Notes: a model not told the origin generated them from the sequence alone. Shown: positions 39,901 to 50,380, counted from the stretch's first letter. The stretch is DNA of 64,000 nt from Frederiksenia canicola (GCF_011455495.1 NZ_CP015029.1:372001-436000), one strand, 5' to 3'. Numbers and translations: made by a program.

Positions 39901-40933
39901 GGCCGTAATCTAAATCGTTAGTGAATAACACTTCGATTTGGTGATAACCTGCTTGAGCCAATTTTGCTAATAATTCTAAGTTTAGCTCGGTATTTGCAGG
40001 GCAAACCACTTCACCCGTTTCAAGATCGATGTAATCTCTTGCTGTGACTTTGCCAATGATATACTCGGTTGGCACATTGATTTGAGTAATATTATCTTTT
40101 TCTAATGCTTTGATATGACGTGCAGTAATACGGCGACCGTTTTCTACATACACTTTACCTTCTGCTTCGATATCGAATGCGGCTGTTTCACCACGCAAAC
40201 GCTCAGGAACGAGTTCCATCAATAATTGATTGTCTTTGATTTCAAAATTCACTTTCTCAAAGAACAAGTTCAAGATTTCTTCGGTGGTGTAGCCTAAAGC
40301 ACGTAAAATAATGGTGGCTGGCAATTTACGACGACGGTCGATACGTGCGTATAAGTTGTCTTTCGGATCGAACTCGAAATCTAACCAAGAACCACGGTAA
40401 GGAATGATACGAGCGTTGTACAACACTTTACCTGATGCGTGTGTTTTACCTTTGTCAGAATCAAAGAATACGCCTGGACTACGGTGTAATTGTGACACGA
40501 TAACACGCTCGGTACCGTTGATCACGAAAGTCCCGTTGTCGGTCATCAATGGGATTTCGCCCATATAGACGTTTTGTTCTTTAATATCTTTAACGGTACC
40601 TGCTGCCGCCTCACGATCGAATGTGACTAAACGTAATTTCACACGCAACGGTGCGGCATAGGTTGTGCCACGAATTTGGCATTCACGCACGTCAAACGCA
40701 GGTTCACCTAATTCGTAAGAAACGTATTGTAATTCGGTGCTACCGTTGTTGCTGACAATCGGGAACACTGAACGGAATGCCGCTTCTAAACCTTGTTGTC
40801 CTTCAGGATCTCTTTGAATGAATTTATCAAAAGAATCAAGCTGAATAGTTAATAGATAAGGTACGTTCAGAACTTGTGGGCGTTTACCAAAGCTCTTACG
40901 GATACGCTTTTTCTCGGAATATGAGTATGCCAT
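36905..40933 (-). CDS. rpoB: DNA-directed RNA polymerase subunit beta
   Basis: The protein has 1342 residues, the same as E. coli. The start is [22 protein letters not shown]. The rifampicin-pocket block [30 protein letters not shown] shows the wild-type residues at the usual resistance positions (Q, D, H, S in the block). [15 protein letters not shown] and [20 protein letters not shown] are intact. It forms the other half of the RNA polymerase catalytic channel. It is preceded by a 490-bp spacer from rplL that holds an attenuator and a processing-type palindrome. Confidence 0.98.
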   Translation of the reverse strand: MAYSYSEKKRIRKSFGKRPQVLNVPYLLTIQLDSFDKFIQRDPEGQQGLEAAFRSVFPIVSNNGSTELQYVSYELGEPAFDVRECQIRGTTYAAPLRVKLRLVTFDREAAAGTVKDIKEQNVYMGEIPLMTDNGTFVINGTERVIVSQLHRSPGVFFDSDKGKTHASGKVLYNARIIPYRGSWLDFEFDPKDNLYARIDRRRKLPATIILRALGYTTEEILNLFFEKVNFEIKDNQLLMELVPERLRGETAAFDIEAEGKVYVENGRRITARHIKALEKDNITQINVPTEYIIGKVTARDYIDLETGEVVCPANTELNLELLAKLAQAGYHQIEVLFTNDLDYGPYISETLRVDPTYDRLSALVEIYRMMRPGEPPTKEAAEGLFDNMFFSSDRYDLSAVGRMKFNRSLDIPEGEGSGILSNDDIIGVMKKLIEIRNGRGEVDDIDHLGNRRIRSVGEMAENQFRIGLVRVERAVRERLSLGDLDGVTPQDLINAKPISAAVKEFFGSSQLSQFMDQNNPLSEVTHKRRISALGPGGLTRERAGFEVRDVHATHYGRVCPIETPEGPNIGLINSLSVYARTNDYGFLETPYRKVVNGQVTEEIEYLSAIEEGNFVIAQANSNLDENFRFTDTYVTCRGEHGESGLYRPEEIHYMDVSTQQVVSVAAALIPFLEHDDANRALMGANMQRQAVPTLRADKPLVGTGIEKAVALDSGVAVVAKRGGTIQYVDASRIVVKVNEDETVAGEAGIDIYNLIKYTRSNQNTCINQIPCVKLGEPVERGEILADGPSTDLGELALGQNIRVAFMPWNGYNFEDSMLVSERVVQEDRFTTIHIQELSCVARDTKLGAEEITADIPNVGESALSKLDESGIVYIGAEVKGGDILVGKVTPKGETQLTPEEKLLRAIFGEKASDVKDSSLRVPNGTSGTVIDVQVFTRDGVEKDKRAKDIEEIQLREAKKDLTEELEILEAGLFTRVRNLLVEGGVSEAALDKVDREKWLEQTLDDEVKQNQLEQLAEQHEELRKEFERKLEIKRNKIIQGDDLAPGVLKVVKVYLAVKRQIQPGDKMAGRHGNKGVISKINPVEDMPYDENGQPVEIVLNPLGVPSRMNIGQILETHLGLAARGIGDQINAMIKQQQSVAKLRDYMQKAYDLGHGSQVVDLSKFTDEEVMTLAQNLRKGLPLATPVFDGAHEKEIKGLLELGGLPTSGQITLYDGRTGEKFERPVTVGYMYMLKLNHLVDDKMHARSTGSYSLVTQQPLGGKAQFGGQRFGEMEVWALEAYGAAYTLQEMLTVKSDDVNGRTKMYKNIVDGTHYMEPGMPESFNVITKEIRALAIDMELDEA

Positions 40934-41206
40934 TGTTAGATAGCCTTCTTGATTTTTTATCTGGTTGAATTTTCACAATCCGCCTAAAGACTGGCAGGAA
41001 GTGGCATATAAAATAGGATACGAGATGTCGTTTTCCAATCAGGGAACAGGGGTCAAAAATCACTACCGCTCTGGCGTTTGATCGGGTTAGGAAGATTTGC
41101 AAAACGCTCAACGGAAGTGACTGCTTGCAAACTTTTAAATTGACTTTAAAATCAATCAGTTAGATAAACTTAAACGACACAAGTTTACCTGAACATATCA
41201 AGCACA

Positions 41207-41236
41207 AAATGGCTGGTGGTTTACCACCAGCCATTT
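41207..41236 (-). promoter_or_regulatory. Near-perfect palindrome in the rplL-rpoB spacer (possible RNase III site)
   Basis: AAATGGCTGGTGGT-TT-ACCACCAGCCATTT: a 14-bp stem with only two unpaired bases. No U-tract follows on the - strand. In E. coli the same spacer contains an attenuator and an RNase III cleavage stem. Confidence 0.5.
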
Positions 41237-41364
41237 AATGCAAATTCGGACTAGCAATTATAGGGAGATTTGGATAACAAATCAATGGATTGATTAAAAA
41301 ATTATCGTTTAAATGACCACATACAAGCGGTCAGTTTTCCACAATTTTTTGCAAATCAAAAACA

Positions 41365-41392
41365 AAAACCCCGATATTTTCATCGGGGTTTT
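41365..41392 (-). terminator. Attenuator between rplL and rpoB
   Basis: AAAACCCCGAT-ATTTTC-ATCGGGGTTTT, 36 bp after the rplL stop on the - strand, with a U-run after it. It should let ribosomal protein mRNA exceed rpoBC mRNA. A USS copy follows at 41327. Confidence 0.8.
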
Positions 41393-41427
41393 CTGAACCT
41401 TGAAGGTCGTTACACAAAAATCAAAAA

Positions 41428-41796
41428 TTATTTGATTTCTACTTGTGCACCAGCTTCTTCTAATTCTTTCTTAAGTGCTTCAGCTTCTGCTTTAGAGATG
41501 CCTTCTTTTAATGCTGCTGGTGCAGATTCAACTAAGTCTTTTGCTTCTTTTAAGCCTAAGCCAGTTGCACCACGTACTGCTTTGATTACAGCAACTTTGT
41601 TCGCACCTGCGTTAGCAAGGATTACGTCGAATTCAGTTTTCTCTTCTGCTGCTTCCGCTGGACCAGCTGCTACTGCAACTGCTGCTGCCGCTGCTGATAC
41701 GCCGAATTTTTCTTCCATCGCTGCGATTAATTCAACGATTTCTGATACTGATTTAGAAGCGATCGCTTCAATGATTTGTTCGTTAGTTAATGACAT
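41428..41796 (-). CDS. rplL: 50S ribosomal protein L7/L12
   Basis: The protein has 122 residues from [12 protein letters not shown] at 41796. The alternative start at 41805 adds MIV and lacks a good RBS. The N-terminal dimerisation domain, Ala-rich hinge ([18 protein letters not shown]) and C-terminal domain ([21 protein letters not shown]) are all present. It forms the flexible stalk that recruits elongation factors. It is co-transcribed with rplJ, 57 bp upstream. Confidence 0.97.
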   Translation of the reverse strand: MSLTNEQIIEAIASKSVSEIVELIAAMEEKFGVSAAAAAVAVAAGPAEAAEEKTEFDVILANAGANKVAVIKAVRGATGLGLKEAKDLVESAPAALKEGISKAEAEALKKELEEAGAQVEIK

Positions 41797-41853
41797 AACA
41801 ATCAATTCCTAAAGTAAATAAGTTAAACGAGTTAAGAAGTTTTCTGCTTAAAA

Positions 41854-42345
41854 TTATGCAGCTTCTTGTAATTTGTCGCGTAATGCTGCAAGAGTGCGAA
41901 CAAGTTTGCCTGCCGCAGCTTCTTTCATTGTGCCCATTAAACGTGCAATTGCTTCTTCGTAAGTTGGTAATGTTGCCAAGAATTCAACATCTTGTACTTT
42001 ACCTTCAAAGGCTGCACCTTTAATTTCAAACTCTTTGTTTGCTTTCGCAAAATCTTTTAACAAACGTGCTGCTGCACCTGGATGTTCAGTAGAGAATGCG
42101 ATAAGAGTTGGACCAGTAAACGTGTCTTTTAAACACTCGAATTCAGTGCCTTCAACCGCACGACGTAATAAAGTATTACGTACCACACGCATTGTCACGC
42201 CTGATTCACGAGCTGTTTTACGTAACTCGGTCATTTTATCTACTGTTACGCCGCGAGAATCCGCAACGACAGCAGAAAGGGCACCTTTGGCAGCTTCGTT
42301 TACTTCAGCAACAATTGCTTGTTTGTCTTGAAGATTTAATGCCAT
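41854..42345 (-). CDS. rplJ: 50S ribosomal protein L10
   Basis: The protein has 163 residues from [15 protein letters not shown] at 42345, preceded by AGGAGCT. An upstream ATG would run through the leader and is rejected. [26 protein letters not shown] is the rRNA-binding part, and the C-terminal helix holds L7/L12 dimers. L10 (or the L10-L12 complex) binds its own leader to repress translation in related bacteria. Confidence 0.97.
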   Translation of the reverse strand: MALNLQDKQAIVAEVNEAAKGALSAVVADSRGVTVDKMTELRKTARESGVTMRVVRNTLLRRAVEGTEFECLKDTFTGPTLIAFSTEHPGAAARLLKDFAKANKEFEIKGAAFEGKVQDVEFLATLPTYEEAIARLMGTMKEAAAGKLVRTLAALRDKLQEAA

Positions 42346-42359
42346 TGGTTTTAGCTCCT

Positions 42360-42560
42360 GATACACTCCACAAAAAACGTGGAATTTACAAAAAATCTCA
42401 AAAAAGTAACCGCTTGTTACCAAACGTTTTTTGAGCCTAAGGTGTCCAGAAGCAGAAAATTCTGTCTGTTCACCATCTACGTAGGTTATTCCATTAAGAA
42501 ACGGTTCACACCGGTTCACCTACGGTCTTGGACGGGGCTTGAAAAGGCAAGCACCATCAA
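42360..42560 (-). ncRNA. L10 leader: autoregulatory mRNA leader of rplJ-rplL
   Basis: The - strand leader contains CCGTAGGTGAACCG and ACCTACGTAGATGGTGA, the conserved arms of the L10 leader seen in enterobacteria, then a CTCAAAAAA/TTTTTTGAG stem (42397-42435) with a USS-bearing GTAAC/GTTAC top, just before the AGGAG of rplJ. L10 binding should hinder rplJ translation. The exact fold was not computed. Confidence 0.7.
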
Positions 42561-42626
42561 TATTCTGCCCATAGGGCAAAAATGAGTTGCGGATTATACG
42601 CTCAAATATTAAACCTGTAAACGGTT

Positions 42627-44189
42627 TTATGCGTTGATTAACGCCTTTAGTTCCGCAAGCTCTTGTTGAATTTCGACTTCGAGGCTTTCAATTCGAGCTA
42701 AAATTTCACAAGGTGGATCATATTCCTGCTCTTGGTGTACAACTTCTTTGTAGCGATTGATCGATAAATCGTAGCCATTTTCCACAATGTCAGCCACATC
42801 AACGACAAAACTTGGTTGGGTTTTATCACCGAAGCGGCGAGCAATTTCTTCATATTGATTGGCAAGCAACAACGTTTTATATTCTGCCCACGCTTTTTCG
42901 ACGGTAGGTAAATCATTTTGAGCGATGGGTGAACGCTTATCATCCAAACTATAACCATCTGCCTGCACATCATAAAACCAGACTTGGCGAGTATTGCCGC
43001 CTTTGCTGAATAGCAAAATCGCAGTAGAAACGCCTGCGTAGGGTTTGAACACGCCGCTTGGCAAGCTAATCACGGCTTCTAACTGGTTTTGTTCAATCAG
43101 TGTTTGACGCAGCTGCTTATGTGCTTTAGATGAACCAAACAACACGCCATCAGGCACAATCACTCCCGCTCTACCACCGAGTTTCAACGCATTCAGAATG
43201 TGAGCAACAAACAGCAATTCCGTTTTCTTGGTTTTCACCACTTTTAATACATCAGGGTTGGTATTCGCTTCGTCTAGGCTGCCTTTAAAAGGTGGGTTTG
43301 CCAAAATGACATCGAAGAAATCTTTCTCTTGGTCTGGGTAATGGGTTTGAATTGATTTATTTAAGGTGTCTTGATAGCAAATATTTGCCCCCGTGATACC
43401 GTGCAGCAGCATATTCATACTGGAAACACTTAACATCGTGCTATCAAAGTCGAATCCCCAAAACATTTGATTCAACATAAATTGCCGTTCTGCATCGGTT
43501 AATAAATCACCGATGTAATGGACATTCCCTTCCTCATCGGGCTGCAAATAGTTTTTACTGGTGTGCGTTTTGTGTAAATACTCCACTGTTCGCACTAAAA
43601 AACCTGCGGTGCCACAGGCAGGATCGCACACCGTTTCGTTTGGTTTTGGGGCAACTAATGCCACCATCATATCAATGATATGGCGAGGTGTGCGGAACTG
43701 TCCGTTAATGCCCGCAGTTGAAAGTTTGCTCAATAAATATTCGTAAATATCGCCTTTTACATCGCTTTGATTGAGTGGCAACTGATCGACAAGCTCTACC
43801 GCTGATACCAACACACTTTCATTTTTGATTTCCACGGAGGCTTGTTTCATATATTCGCCCGTTTTACCAAGCTCCGCTCCGTTTGCGGCAAGCTCGGTGA
43901 AATGGGGAAACACATTGTTTTTTAAGTGCTGATAGAGTAATGCTCCTGACATTTGACGGAAGTTTTTCCAACGCAACGCTTGCCCTTCTGGCGTGTCAGG
44001 AAAAATGCGTTTAAAGGGCTTGCCAGTACGGTATGCTTTGCGTTCGCTCGCTTCTTCTTGCATATCGAGCATTCGTGCGAATACTAAATAGCTAATTTGT
44101 TTGATGACGGTCAGCGGATCGGTAATACCGCCTGTCCAGAACTTTTCCCATAATTTATCAATATCACTGCGAATTTTGCCTGTGAGCAT
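42627..44189 (-). CDS. hsdM: Type I restriction-modification methyltransferase subunit HsdM
   Basis: The protein has 520 residues. An N-terminal helical domain (MLTGKIRSDIDKLWEKFW) is followed by the SAM-binding motif VCDPACGTAGF (about residue 200) and the catalytic NPPF of an N6-adenine methylase (ILANPPFKG, about 300). It works as a 2M:1S complex that methylates the target chosen by HsdS and is needed for restriction too. It is the third gene of hsdR-hsdS-hsdM, 47 bp after hsdS. RBS AAGGAAAA precedes the ATG. Confidence 0.96.
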   Translation of the reverse strand: MLTGKIRSDIDKLWEKFWTGGITDPLTVIKQISYLVFARMLDMQEEASERKAYRTGKPFKRIFPDTPEGQALRWKNFRQMSGALLYQHLKNNVFPHFTELAANGAELGKTGEYMKQASVEIKNESVLVSAVELVDQLPLNQSDVKGDIYEYLLSKLSTAGINGQFRTPRHIIDMMVALVAPKPNETVCDPACGTAGFLVRTVEYLHKTHTSKNYLQPDEEGNVHYIGDLLTDAERQFMLNQMFWGFDFDSTMLSVSSMNMLLHGITGANICYQDTLNKSIQTHYPDQEKDFFDVILANPPFKGSLDEANTNPDVLKVVKTKKTELLFVAHILNALKLGGRAGVIVPDGVLFGSSKAHKQLRQTLIEQNQLEAVISLPSGVFKPYAGVSTAILLFSKGGNTRQVWFYDVQADGYSLDDKRSPIAQNDLPTVEKAWAEYKTLLLANQYEEIARRFGDKTQPSFVVDVADIVENGYDLSINRYKEVVHQEQEYDPPCEILARIESLEVEIQQELAELKALINA

Positions 44190-44236
44190 CTTTTTTCCTT
44201 TTTATTTGCAAAATTTTCTTCTAATCTGACCGCTTG

Positions 44237-45328
44237 TTAGCCAACAAACTGCCCGTTAAAGGCTTTCTGCATCAACGCTTGATGCAGCACTTCCAACTCC
44301 GCCAAGCTTTTTTGTAGCAAGGATTTTTGGGCGTGGATTTTTTCAGCTATTTGGGCGAATTGGGTTTGGAGTTTTATGTCAGGACAAATTACATTTAACT
44401 TTGAAAGAATGTCTAGATTAATATTTTTTTGTGCTGATTCAGGTGCAGTTTCTTCCAAAATACGCTGAAAAAAACTAAACCAATAATTAATAAAAATGGC
44501 ATTTGTGTGAGAATTGGGAATAAAACCAACAACACTATCAGGAAAACAACTATTAAATTTTAAAATTGCTGTTTTAGCAATATTTGCCGCAATCGTAATA
44601 CAAAGAGTACCTTTTTCCCACATTTTGCTTTGTTCAAATCCCTTTTTCGAGTAAGTGTTCTTATATTCTTCTAAATAAAGTCCCGAGTTTGCAATATCAC
44701 CAGTTTGAATAAATGGATATTCTCCGCCAAGCAATTTAGGATCATTTCTTGGTCTATGCTTTGAACCCCCCCTACCTAAATATCCCAAAGTAGATAATTG
44801 CACCAAGTTCCAATTCCTTGTATTTATTACTGGATCCCCAAACATCTCCAAAAATACGCTTTGCACTAACTTATCCAGCTCCGCTATTTGTGCTTTGCGT
44901 TTTGCAATCAGTGCTGTGGATTTATCGAGAATTTGGGCGATTTGGGTTTGGGTTTCAATACTTGGATAATAAATATTAGGTTCAGTTAAATTTTCTAATT
45001 TAATGTATTTAATCACACACCCAATTGCTTGTTGACGCAACACCCCCAAATATTTCTCCATAAAATAATAAAGATACTTCATATTAAGCTCTTTATCTTT
45101 CTTACAAGTTAAAACATAGGTTCTTTGGTAAGCATCAAATTTGCCTTTGTAATATTTAACATTTAGATCGCCATTGCCTGCAACTAAAACAACTTCATCA
45201 TCAAAACTATATTTATCTATTCTGGAAATTTCACGAGCAGTGGTAAAAAAAGGATATTGTCCATTTTCTACTGCTGCGTTTGCGTCAAGCTTTCCTGTTT
45301 TAATATTAACTAACTCACCTAATTTCAT
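44237..45328 (-). CDS. hsdS: Type I restriction-modification specificity subunit HsdS
   Basis: The protein has 363 residues from the ATG at 45328 (MKLGELVNIKTGKLDANA), preceded by GGAG; the upstream ATG at 45370 lacks an RBS. Two target-recognition domains are separated by the helical spacer STALIAKRKAQIAELDKLVQSVFLEMFG (about 150-180), and a second spacer (EKIHAQKSLLQKSLAELEVLHQALMQKAFNG) ends the protein. TRD2 carries GGSKHRPRNDP...PFIQTGDI. A seven-G run on the coding strand (44766-44772) encodes the glycines before SKHRP. The recognised sequence cannot be read off. Confidence 0.94.
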   Translation of the reverse strand: MKLGELVNIKTGKLDANAAVENGQYPFFTTAREISRIDKYSFDDEVVLVAGNGDLNVKYYKGKFDAYQRTYVLTCKKDKELNMKYLYYFMEKYLGVLRQQAIGCVIKYIKLENLTEPNIYYPSIETQTQIAQILDKSTALIAKRKAQIAELDKLVQSVFLEMFGDPVINTRNWNLVQLSTLGYLGRGGSKHRPRNDPKLLGGEYPFIQTGDIANSGLYLEEYKNTYSKKGFEQSKMWEKGTLCITIAANIAKTAILKFNSCFPDSVVGFIPNSHTNAIFINYWFSFFQRILEETAPESAQKNINLDILSKLNVICPDIKLQTQFAQIAEKIHAQKSLLQKSLAELEVLHQALMQKAFNGQFVG

Positions 45329-45411
45329 TCTTTCTCCATAAAATTCTTCTACATCTCTCTTCACCATCACTGTCCATTAAGACTCTCTCACTGCTCAAAG
45401 AAGAACTTAAT

Positions 45412-45482
45412 ACAAGCGGTCACTTTCTGATTATTTTTTGCAAATCGGATTTGCAAAATAATGAGCGGATCTAACCGCTTGT
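45412..45482. repeat. USS pair between hsdR and hsdS
   Basis: ACAAGCGGTCAC...CTAACCGCTTGT with GCAAATCGGATTTGC between. It could weaken read-through from hsdR to hsdS. The 240-bp gap also holds a 31-codon frame (MCGEMANVTQYTDVD...) of no known match. Confidence 0.65.
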
Positions 45483-45569
45483 TGGTTTATTTTTCACCAG
45501 ACAACCTACACCTTGTGGGACATCTACGTCGGTATATTGTGTAACGTTTGCCATTTCGCCACACATAAC

Positions 45570-48500
45570 TCAGTCATCATTCACACGTCCTAACGTTTCC
45601 GCACGGGTTAAAGGCTCGACAAAATAAGGGTGAAGCAGTTCAAATAGTTCATCCGCACTGTTTACATCAAAGATGCCGTCAATACTCTCGGCATGAAGAT
45701 GCGTGAAAGGGGCATCAAATAAGCGTTCACGGGTAATGCCGCCATGTTTGGCGATGACACTTTGCAATAAGTCGATAAAACGTACCTGCAAGGCAGTTAG
45801 ATTCGGGTGCTGTTGAATGAATTGTTCAAAATGTTGGCTGATGGCTTTGCTGTCTAACCCCACGATCTCTTTTAACAAGCGGTTTAGGTTTTCTGGTGTA
45901 TCACCATAAAACGCAATTAAATCGTTAAATTGCACATCAGGATGCTGAGCTAGAACTAAAGCAAACAGCGACTCAATCTCGGTTTTACTCACCGCTTGGT
46001 TTTGTTTCACTTTGATGATGACAGGGTGCTGTTCAAATTCTGCAAACAGTTTTTTGTAGCGTTGGCGGTCTGCGTATTGAGGTAAGATTGGATCTCGTAT
46101 CGTCATCTGAATCTCACCATCTTCGGCTTTGGTTTTATTCCCAAAGGCGAACGGTGAAGTGGTTTGCTGTTTGCGGTATTGCATAATTCCCCGCAAAATC
46201 AAACGTGCTTGTTCTAGCGCTGCAATATTTTCTGATTGCCAAAAAACGGGTTGCTGCAAGCGTTCAATAGTGAGGAGATGTTTGCGAACCACGTCTAGGT
46301 TGGTGGCGAGTTCACTTAACCAGTCAAGCAAACTCTGTTTATATGCCGCTAAATCCGCTGATCCCGCTAACCATAAATGTTGAATTTGTGCAATGAGTCG
46401 GTCAAATCTCACCGCTTGTACTTCTGACTCGGGCAGCTCTCGCTGTGCCATCAATGGTGAGATGGTTTTCTCAAGCCAATGCTGTGTGGTGCTGTCGAAC
46501 TCGGCAAGCAGATCGGTTTCTCGTAAGAGAACGACGGTCCGCATTTCCCGTTTTACAGCTATTGCATCAAGCGGGAGAGCTAAAATATCTTGCTGCAATA
46601 AATGGCGGATTAAATCCCAATGCTGATTTTTCGCTTTGGCGACTTTGGCAAAGGCAAGCCGAGCATCAAAACAGCTCTGTAACAGTGGTTTCGCTTGATT
46701 GAGATCTTCTGGTTCTTGATATTTTTCATCAAAATAGGTGAAATTTTGGTGATGGTCGAAAATAATAAATTTGGTTTTGTCCTGATCGCCATCAAGTAAT
46801 TTCGGGCAAAGACGAGTGCCTCGCCCAATCATCTGCCAGAATTTCACTTTCGATCGTACCGATTTTGCAAACACTAAATTTAAGATAGACGGCACATCAA
46901 TCCCTGTGTCTAACATATCCACTGAAATGGCAATACGGAAAGCACTGTTGGGATCTTTAAATTCAGTGATGAGTCTATCCACGTGTGGCACATTGTTGTG
47001 AATCACTTTACACATTTTTGTGCCAAATTGTGGATAACGATCGCAGAAGACTTGTTCGAGATGTTCCGCATGTTTTTGGCTTTGCGCAAAAAGAATCGTT
47101 TTGCCCATTATGCCATTTTTCGCTTTCAGCCCATTTTGCATTAAATTATCAATGATAATGCTATCGGTGTCATAGCTGATAATATTTCGCCCAATTTGAG
47201 AACCTTCAAAATCAGCATGTTGTGCCATTTCTTCGCCAAGATCTTCTTCTAGCTGACGTTTCTGTTCATCAGACAGTTGATCATAACGAATGCCATTGCG
47301 TAGAAAGTTTGTCGTGACTTCTTGCACTTCGTAACGAGCAAGATAAGGTGGCTCGTGCTCCCAAGCCTCTTCAAGGCTGAAAGAGTACGTTGGGTTCTGA
47401 TTTTCACAACCAAACATTTCATACGTATTACGGCTAACAAAACCAACTGGCGTTGCAGTAAGCCCTAATTTGAGCGAATCAAAATAGTGGAAAATATCGC
47501 CGTATTTATTGTAGATAGAGCGGTGCGATTCATCGGCAATGATCAAATCGAAAAACCCTGTATTCAGTTGAGCAAAACGATTCATCATCGCGGGATAAGT
47601 GGCGATAAAAATACGTGCACTGGATTCAATTTGATTAGCTTCTCCGATGACACAGCGGGGTTCAGTTGGTACATATTCACGGAAATCGTCGTCTGCTTGC
47701 TTGCGTAATTCTCGGCGGTCGCATAAAAACAACACTCGCTTTGCCCAGTTTTTGGCAAGCAATAGATGGGTTAGCCCGATTGCTACACGGGTTTTACCTG
47801 TGTCTGTCGCCTGTACGATCAATGCCGCACGACGTTGGTTTTGGAAATGTTCTGCAACGGTTTTAATGGCTGCGGTTTGATAATTCCGCCCGGCAATTTG
47901 CGTACACTCTGTTGGGTAATTTTCCGCTAAATTTAATTTGTACTGCCGTTGAAAGAGTAATTTTTGTAGGCTTTCTTTATCATAAAAACTAAAAATTTGG
48001 CGAGGACTATTGTAAACGGCATCATCCCAAATATAGGTTTCATAGCCATTGCTATAAAAAATGATCGGTCTTTGCCCAAATTGAGCTTCTAATGCATCGG
48101 CATATAAACGAGCCTGCTCACGTCCACGTTGTACTTCAACACTCGTTTTCTTGGCTTCTAACACAGCCAGCGGCTTGCCATCGCTATCCCATAAAACGTA
48201 ATCAACGGCACCTTTGCCTGATATTGAACCTGTAAAGTTAGTAAGACGATATTCAAACTGAACGTCATCTCTATTATGCAAGTTCCAATCTGCATTGGCT
48301 AACATAGCATCGATCAACTGACGGCGAGTTGTCGCTTCATCCCAATTTAAACTATTTGCGACTTGTTGGCTTTGCTGCTGACGTAATGCAAGATCATCTG
48401 TCGATAACATTTCTGCAGAACGAGCTTGTTCAAGCCTTTCTGCTTCTAATTGAGCAATGACTGCGTGAAGATGCTTCTGTTCTTCTTCTAATGCTTGTAA

Positions 48501-48947
48501 GCGTTTTGTCGTGGCGGTATTTGACGCTTCAAAGGTAGGTTCAATATAGGCGGGTAATTTATCAATTGGCAAATTGGCATAACGCACCGCCATATAAATA
48601 GCGAGTTTATGTGCGGTTTTTAAGGCTTGCTTAGCTACCTCAATTTTTCCAACTGCACCGTGCGCTGTACGATTACCTTTTATTCTCAAATAATCTAACT
48701 GATACCATAATGATTTATCGACTGAATTTCTAAATTCGGTCGATTTCAGCAACTCATTAAACGTGGCTTGAGGCAGTCGTGCAAATTTTTCTTCTTTATA
48801 GATCTCCTAAACCATTTCTTCCGCAAAACTGCGTAAACGAGTTAAACAACTTCCCGCATCAATATGAAGCAACTTCTCAGCTAAAGTCGCCAATTCGGAA
48901 AGCTGTTCGTAATGAGATGTTAAGAACGAAAAATTGTATGTATTCAT
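45570..48947 (-). pseudogene. hsdR: Type I restriction endonuclease HsdR, interrupted by an amber codon
   Basis: Reading from the ATG at 48947 gives MNTYNFSFLTSHYEQLSELA...FAEEMV, then TAG (48807-48809, codon 47), then the same frame goes on EIYKEEKFARLPQ...GNRTAHG to the stop at 45570. The N-terminal DUF4145/HEPN-like domain is thus split. Downstream are the PD-(D/E)xK nuclease domain (about DYVLWD...LAVLEAKK), the motor domain with Walker A ATDTGKT (usual ATGTGKT), Walker B IADESHRS, and helicase motif VI MIGRGTRLCP. Restart at TTG 48752 would give about 1060 residues with all catalytic domains. Probably inactive or low-activity. Confidence 0.85.
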
Positions 48948-49027
48948 ATCTCTCTGCCTTTGGTAAAAAATTACCAAGATCTAACCGCTTGTGAGCGGCA
49001 AAATTGTAACGTTTTATCCTATAAAGA

Positions 49028-49062
49028 AAAAGACCACAGAAATCGAATTTCTGTGGTCTTTT
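49028..49062. terminator. Terminator after rplA, separating it from hsdR
   Basis: AAAAGACCACAGAAAT-CGA-ATTTCTGTGGTCTTTT, a 16-bp perfect stem with A and T tracts at both sides, 17 bp after the rplA stop on the - strand. Confidence 0.93.
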
Positions 49063-49079
49063 ATTTAACTATTTAGCAA

Positions 49080-49769
49080 TTATAGTGAAGACTGATCAAC
49101 AGCAACACCAGCACCCATTGTCGTAGAGATGCTTACTTTCTTGATGAATACACCTTTAGCTGTTGTTGGTTTAGCTTTAGTTAAAGCCGCTAACAATGCT
49201 TGGAGGTTTTCTTTTAATTGCTCAGGTGAGAAATCTGCTTTACCGATTGTGGTATGGATAATACCATTTTTGTCATTACGGTAACGGATCTGACCCGATT
49301 TTGCATTTTTAACCGCTTCAGCAACGTTTGGAGTCACGGTACCTACTTTCGGGTTTGGCATTAAACCACGTGGACCAAGGATTTGACCTAATTGACCCAC
49401 AACACGCATTGCATCTGGTGATGCAATAACCACGTCGAAGTCCATTTCGCCTTTTTTCACTTGTTCCGCTAAGTCTTCCATACCCACTAAATCAGCACCC
49501 GCTGCTTTAGCAGCTTCTGCGTTAGCACCTTGTGTAAATACAGCAACACGAGCTGTACGACCAGTACCGTGTGGTAATACTGTTGCACCACGTACGTTTT
49601 GGTCTGATTTACGAGGATCGATACCTAAGTTTACTGCAACATCAACGCTTTCAACGAATTTCGCTGTTGCGAATTGTTTTAATACTGCAATCGCTTCGTT
49701 GATTTCGTATGCTTTAGTAGAATCTACGCCAGCTTTGATTGCTTTCATTTTTTTAGTCAATTTAGCCAT
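49080..49769 (-). CDS. rplA: 50S ribosomal protein L1
   Basis: The protein has 229 residues and covers the L1 fold: [29 protein letters not shown] near 40-70, then [17 protein letters not shown] at about 130. It binds 23S rRNA at the E-site stalk and in related bacteria represses rplKA translation. It starts 4 bp after the rplK stop. A terminator follows. Confidence 0.98.
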   Translation of the reverse strand: MAKLTKKMKAIKAGVDSTKAYEINEAIAVLKQFATAKFVESVDVAVNLGIDPRKSDQNVRGATVLPHGTGRTARVAVFTQGANAEAAKAAGADLVGMEDLAEQVKKGEMDFDVVIASPDAMRVVGQLGQILGPRGLMPNPKVGTVTPNVAEAVKNAKSGQIRYRNDKNGIIHTTIGKADFSPEQLKENLQALLAALTKAKPTTAKGVFIKKVSISTTMGAGVAVDQSSL

Positions 49770-49773
49770 CGTA

Positions 49774-50202
49774 TTATTCCTCCACCACTAAGCCCATTGA
49801 ACGTGCAGTACCTTCAATAGATTTCATCTTAGTTTCAATTGTTGCACCTGTCATATCTGCTGCTTTAGTTTCAGCGATTTGACGGATTTGTTCTTTAGTT
49901 ACTTTACCAACTTTGTCTTTGTTTGGTTTTGCAGAACCTGATTTAAGACCCGCAGCTTTTTTCAATAATACCGCTGCTGGTGGCGTTTTAGTAACGAAAG
50001 TGAAAGAACGGTCTGCGTAAACAGTGATAACAACTGGAATTGGTAAACCTTTTTCTAAGCTCTCAGTACGAGCGTTGAATGCTTTACAGAATTCCATGAT
50101 GTTCACACCTTGTTGACCTAATGCAGGACCAACTGGTGGTGACGGGTTAGCCATACCTGCTGCAACTTGCAACTTAACGTATGCTTGGACTTTTTTTGCC
50201 AT
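49774..50202 (-). CDS. rplK: 50S ribosomal protein L11
   Basis: This 142-residue protein is the usual L11 length. [43 protein letters not shown] is characteristic. It binds the GTPase-associated region of 23S rRNA and is needed for the RelA stringent signal. RBS AGAGGAAA precedes the ATG. It begins a unit with rplA, about 80 bp after a terminator. Confidence 0.98.
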   Translation of the reverse strand: MAKKVQAYVKLQVAAGMANPSPPVGPALGQQGVNIMEFCKAFNARTESLEKGLPIPVVITVYADRSFTFVTKTPPAAVLLKKAAGLKSGSAKPNKDKVGKVTKEQIRQIAETKAADMTGATIETKMKSIEGTARSMGLVVEE

Positions 50203-50273
50203 TTTTAAGTTTCCTCTAATTGGGTGATAACGCTATTACTAGCTCCCCTGTTTCCAATAAGCACGATGTGCTA

Positions 50274-50304
50274 CACAAAAATACGAGCCAGTGAACTGGC
50301 TCGT
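50274..50304 (-). terminator. Terminator/attenuator upstream of rplK
   Basis: ACGAGCCAGT-GA-ACTGGCTCGT: a 10-bp stem with ATTTTTGTG after it on the - strand. It lies between nusG and rplK and may attenuate read-through; the rplK promoter would then lie between 50203 and 50274 or upstream. Confidence 0.7.
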
Positions 50305-50380
50305 AAATAGGGTGCGAATTTTACTGGGTTTGTGATCGTTTTTCAAGCGTTTTATCTCAACATCACACTTCCCACTACGG

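Noticed and set aside
41432..41812. 126-codon frame antisense to rplL
   Set aside because: It mirrors the Ala-rich rplL coding sequence and has no RBS or family features.
45485..45567. 31-codon frame after hsdR (MCGEMANVTQYTDVD...)
   Set aside because: It has a plausible ATG but no clear RBS or match, and ends in a USS copy; too little to call a gene.
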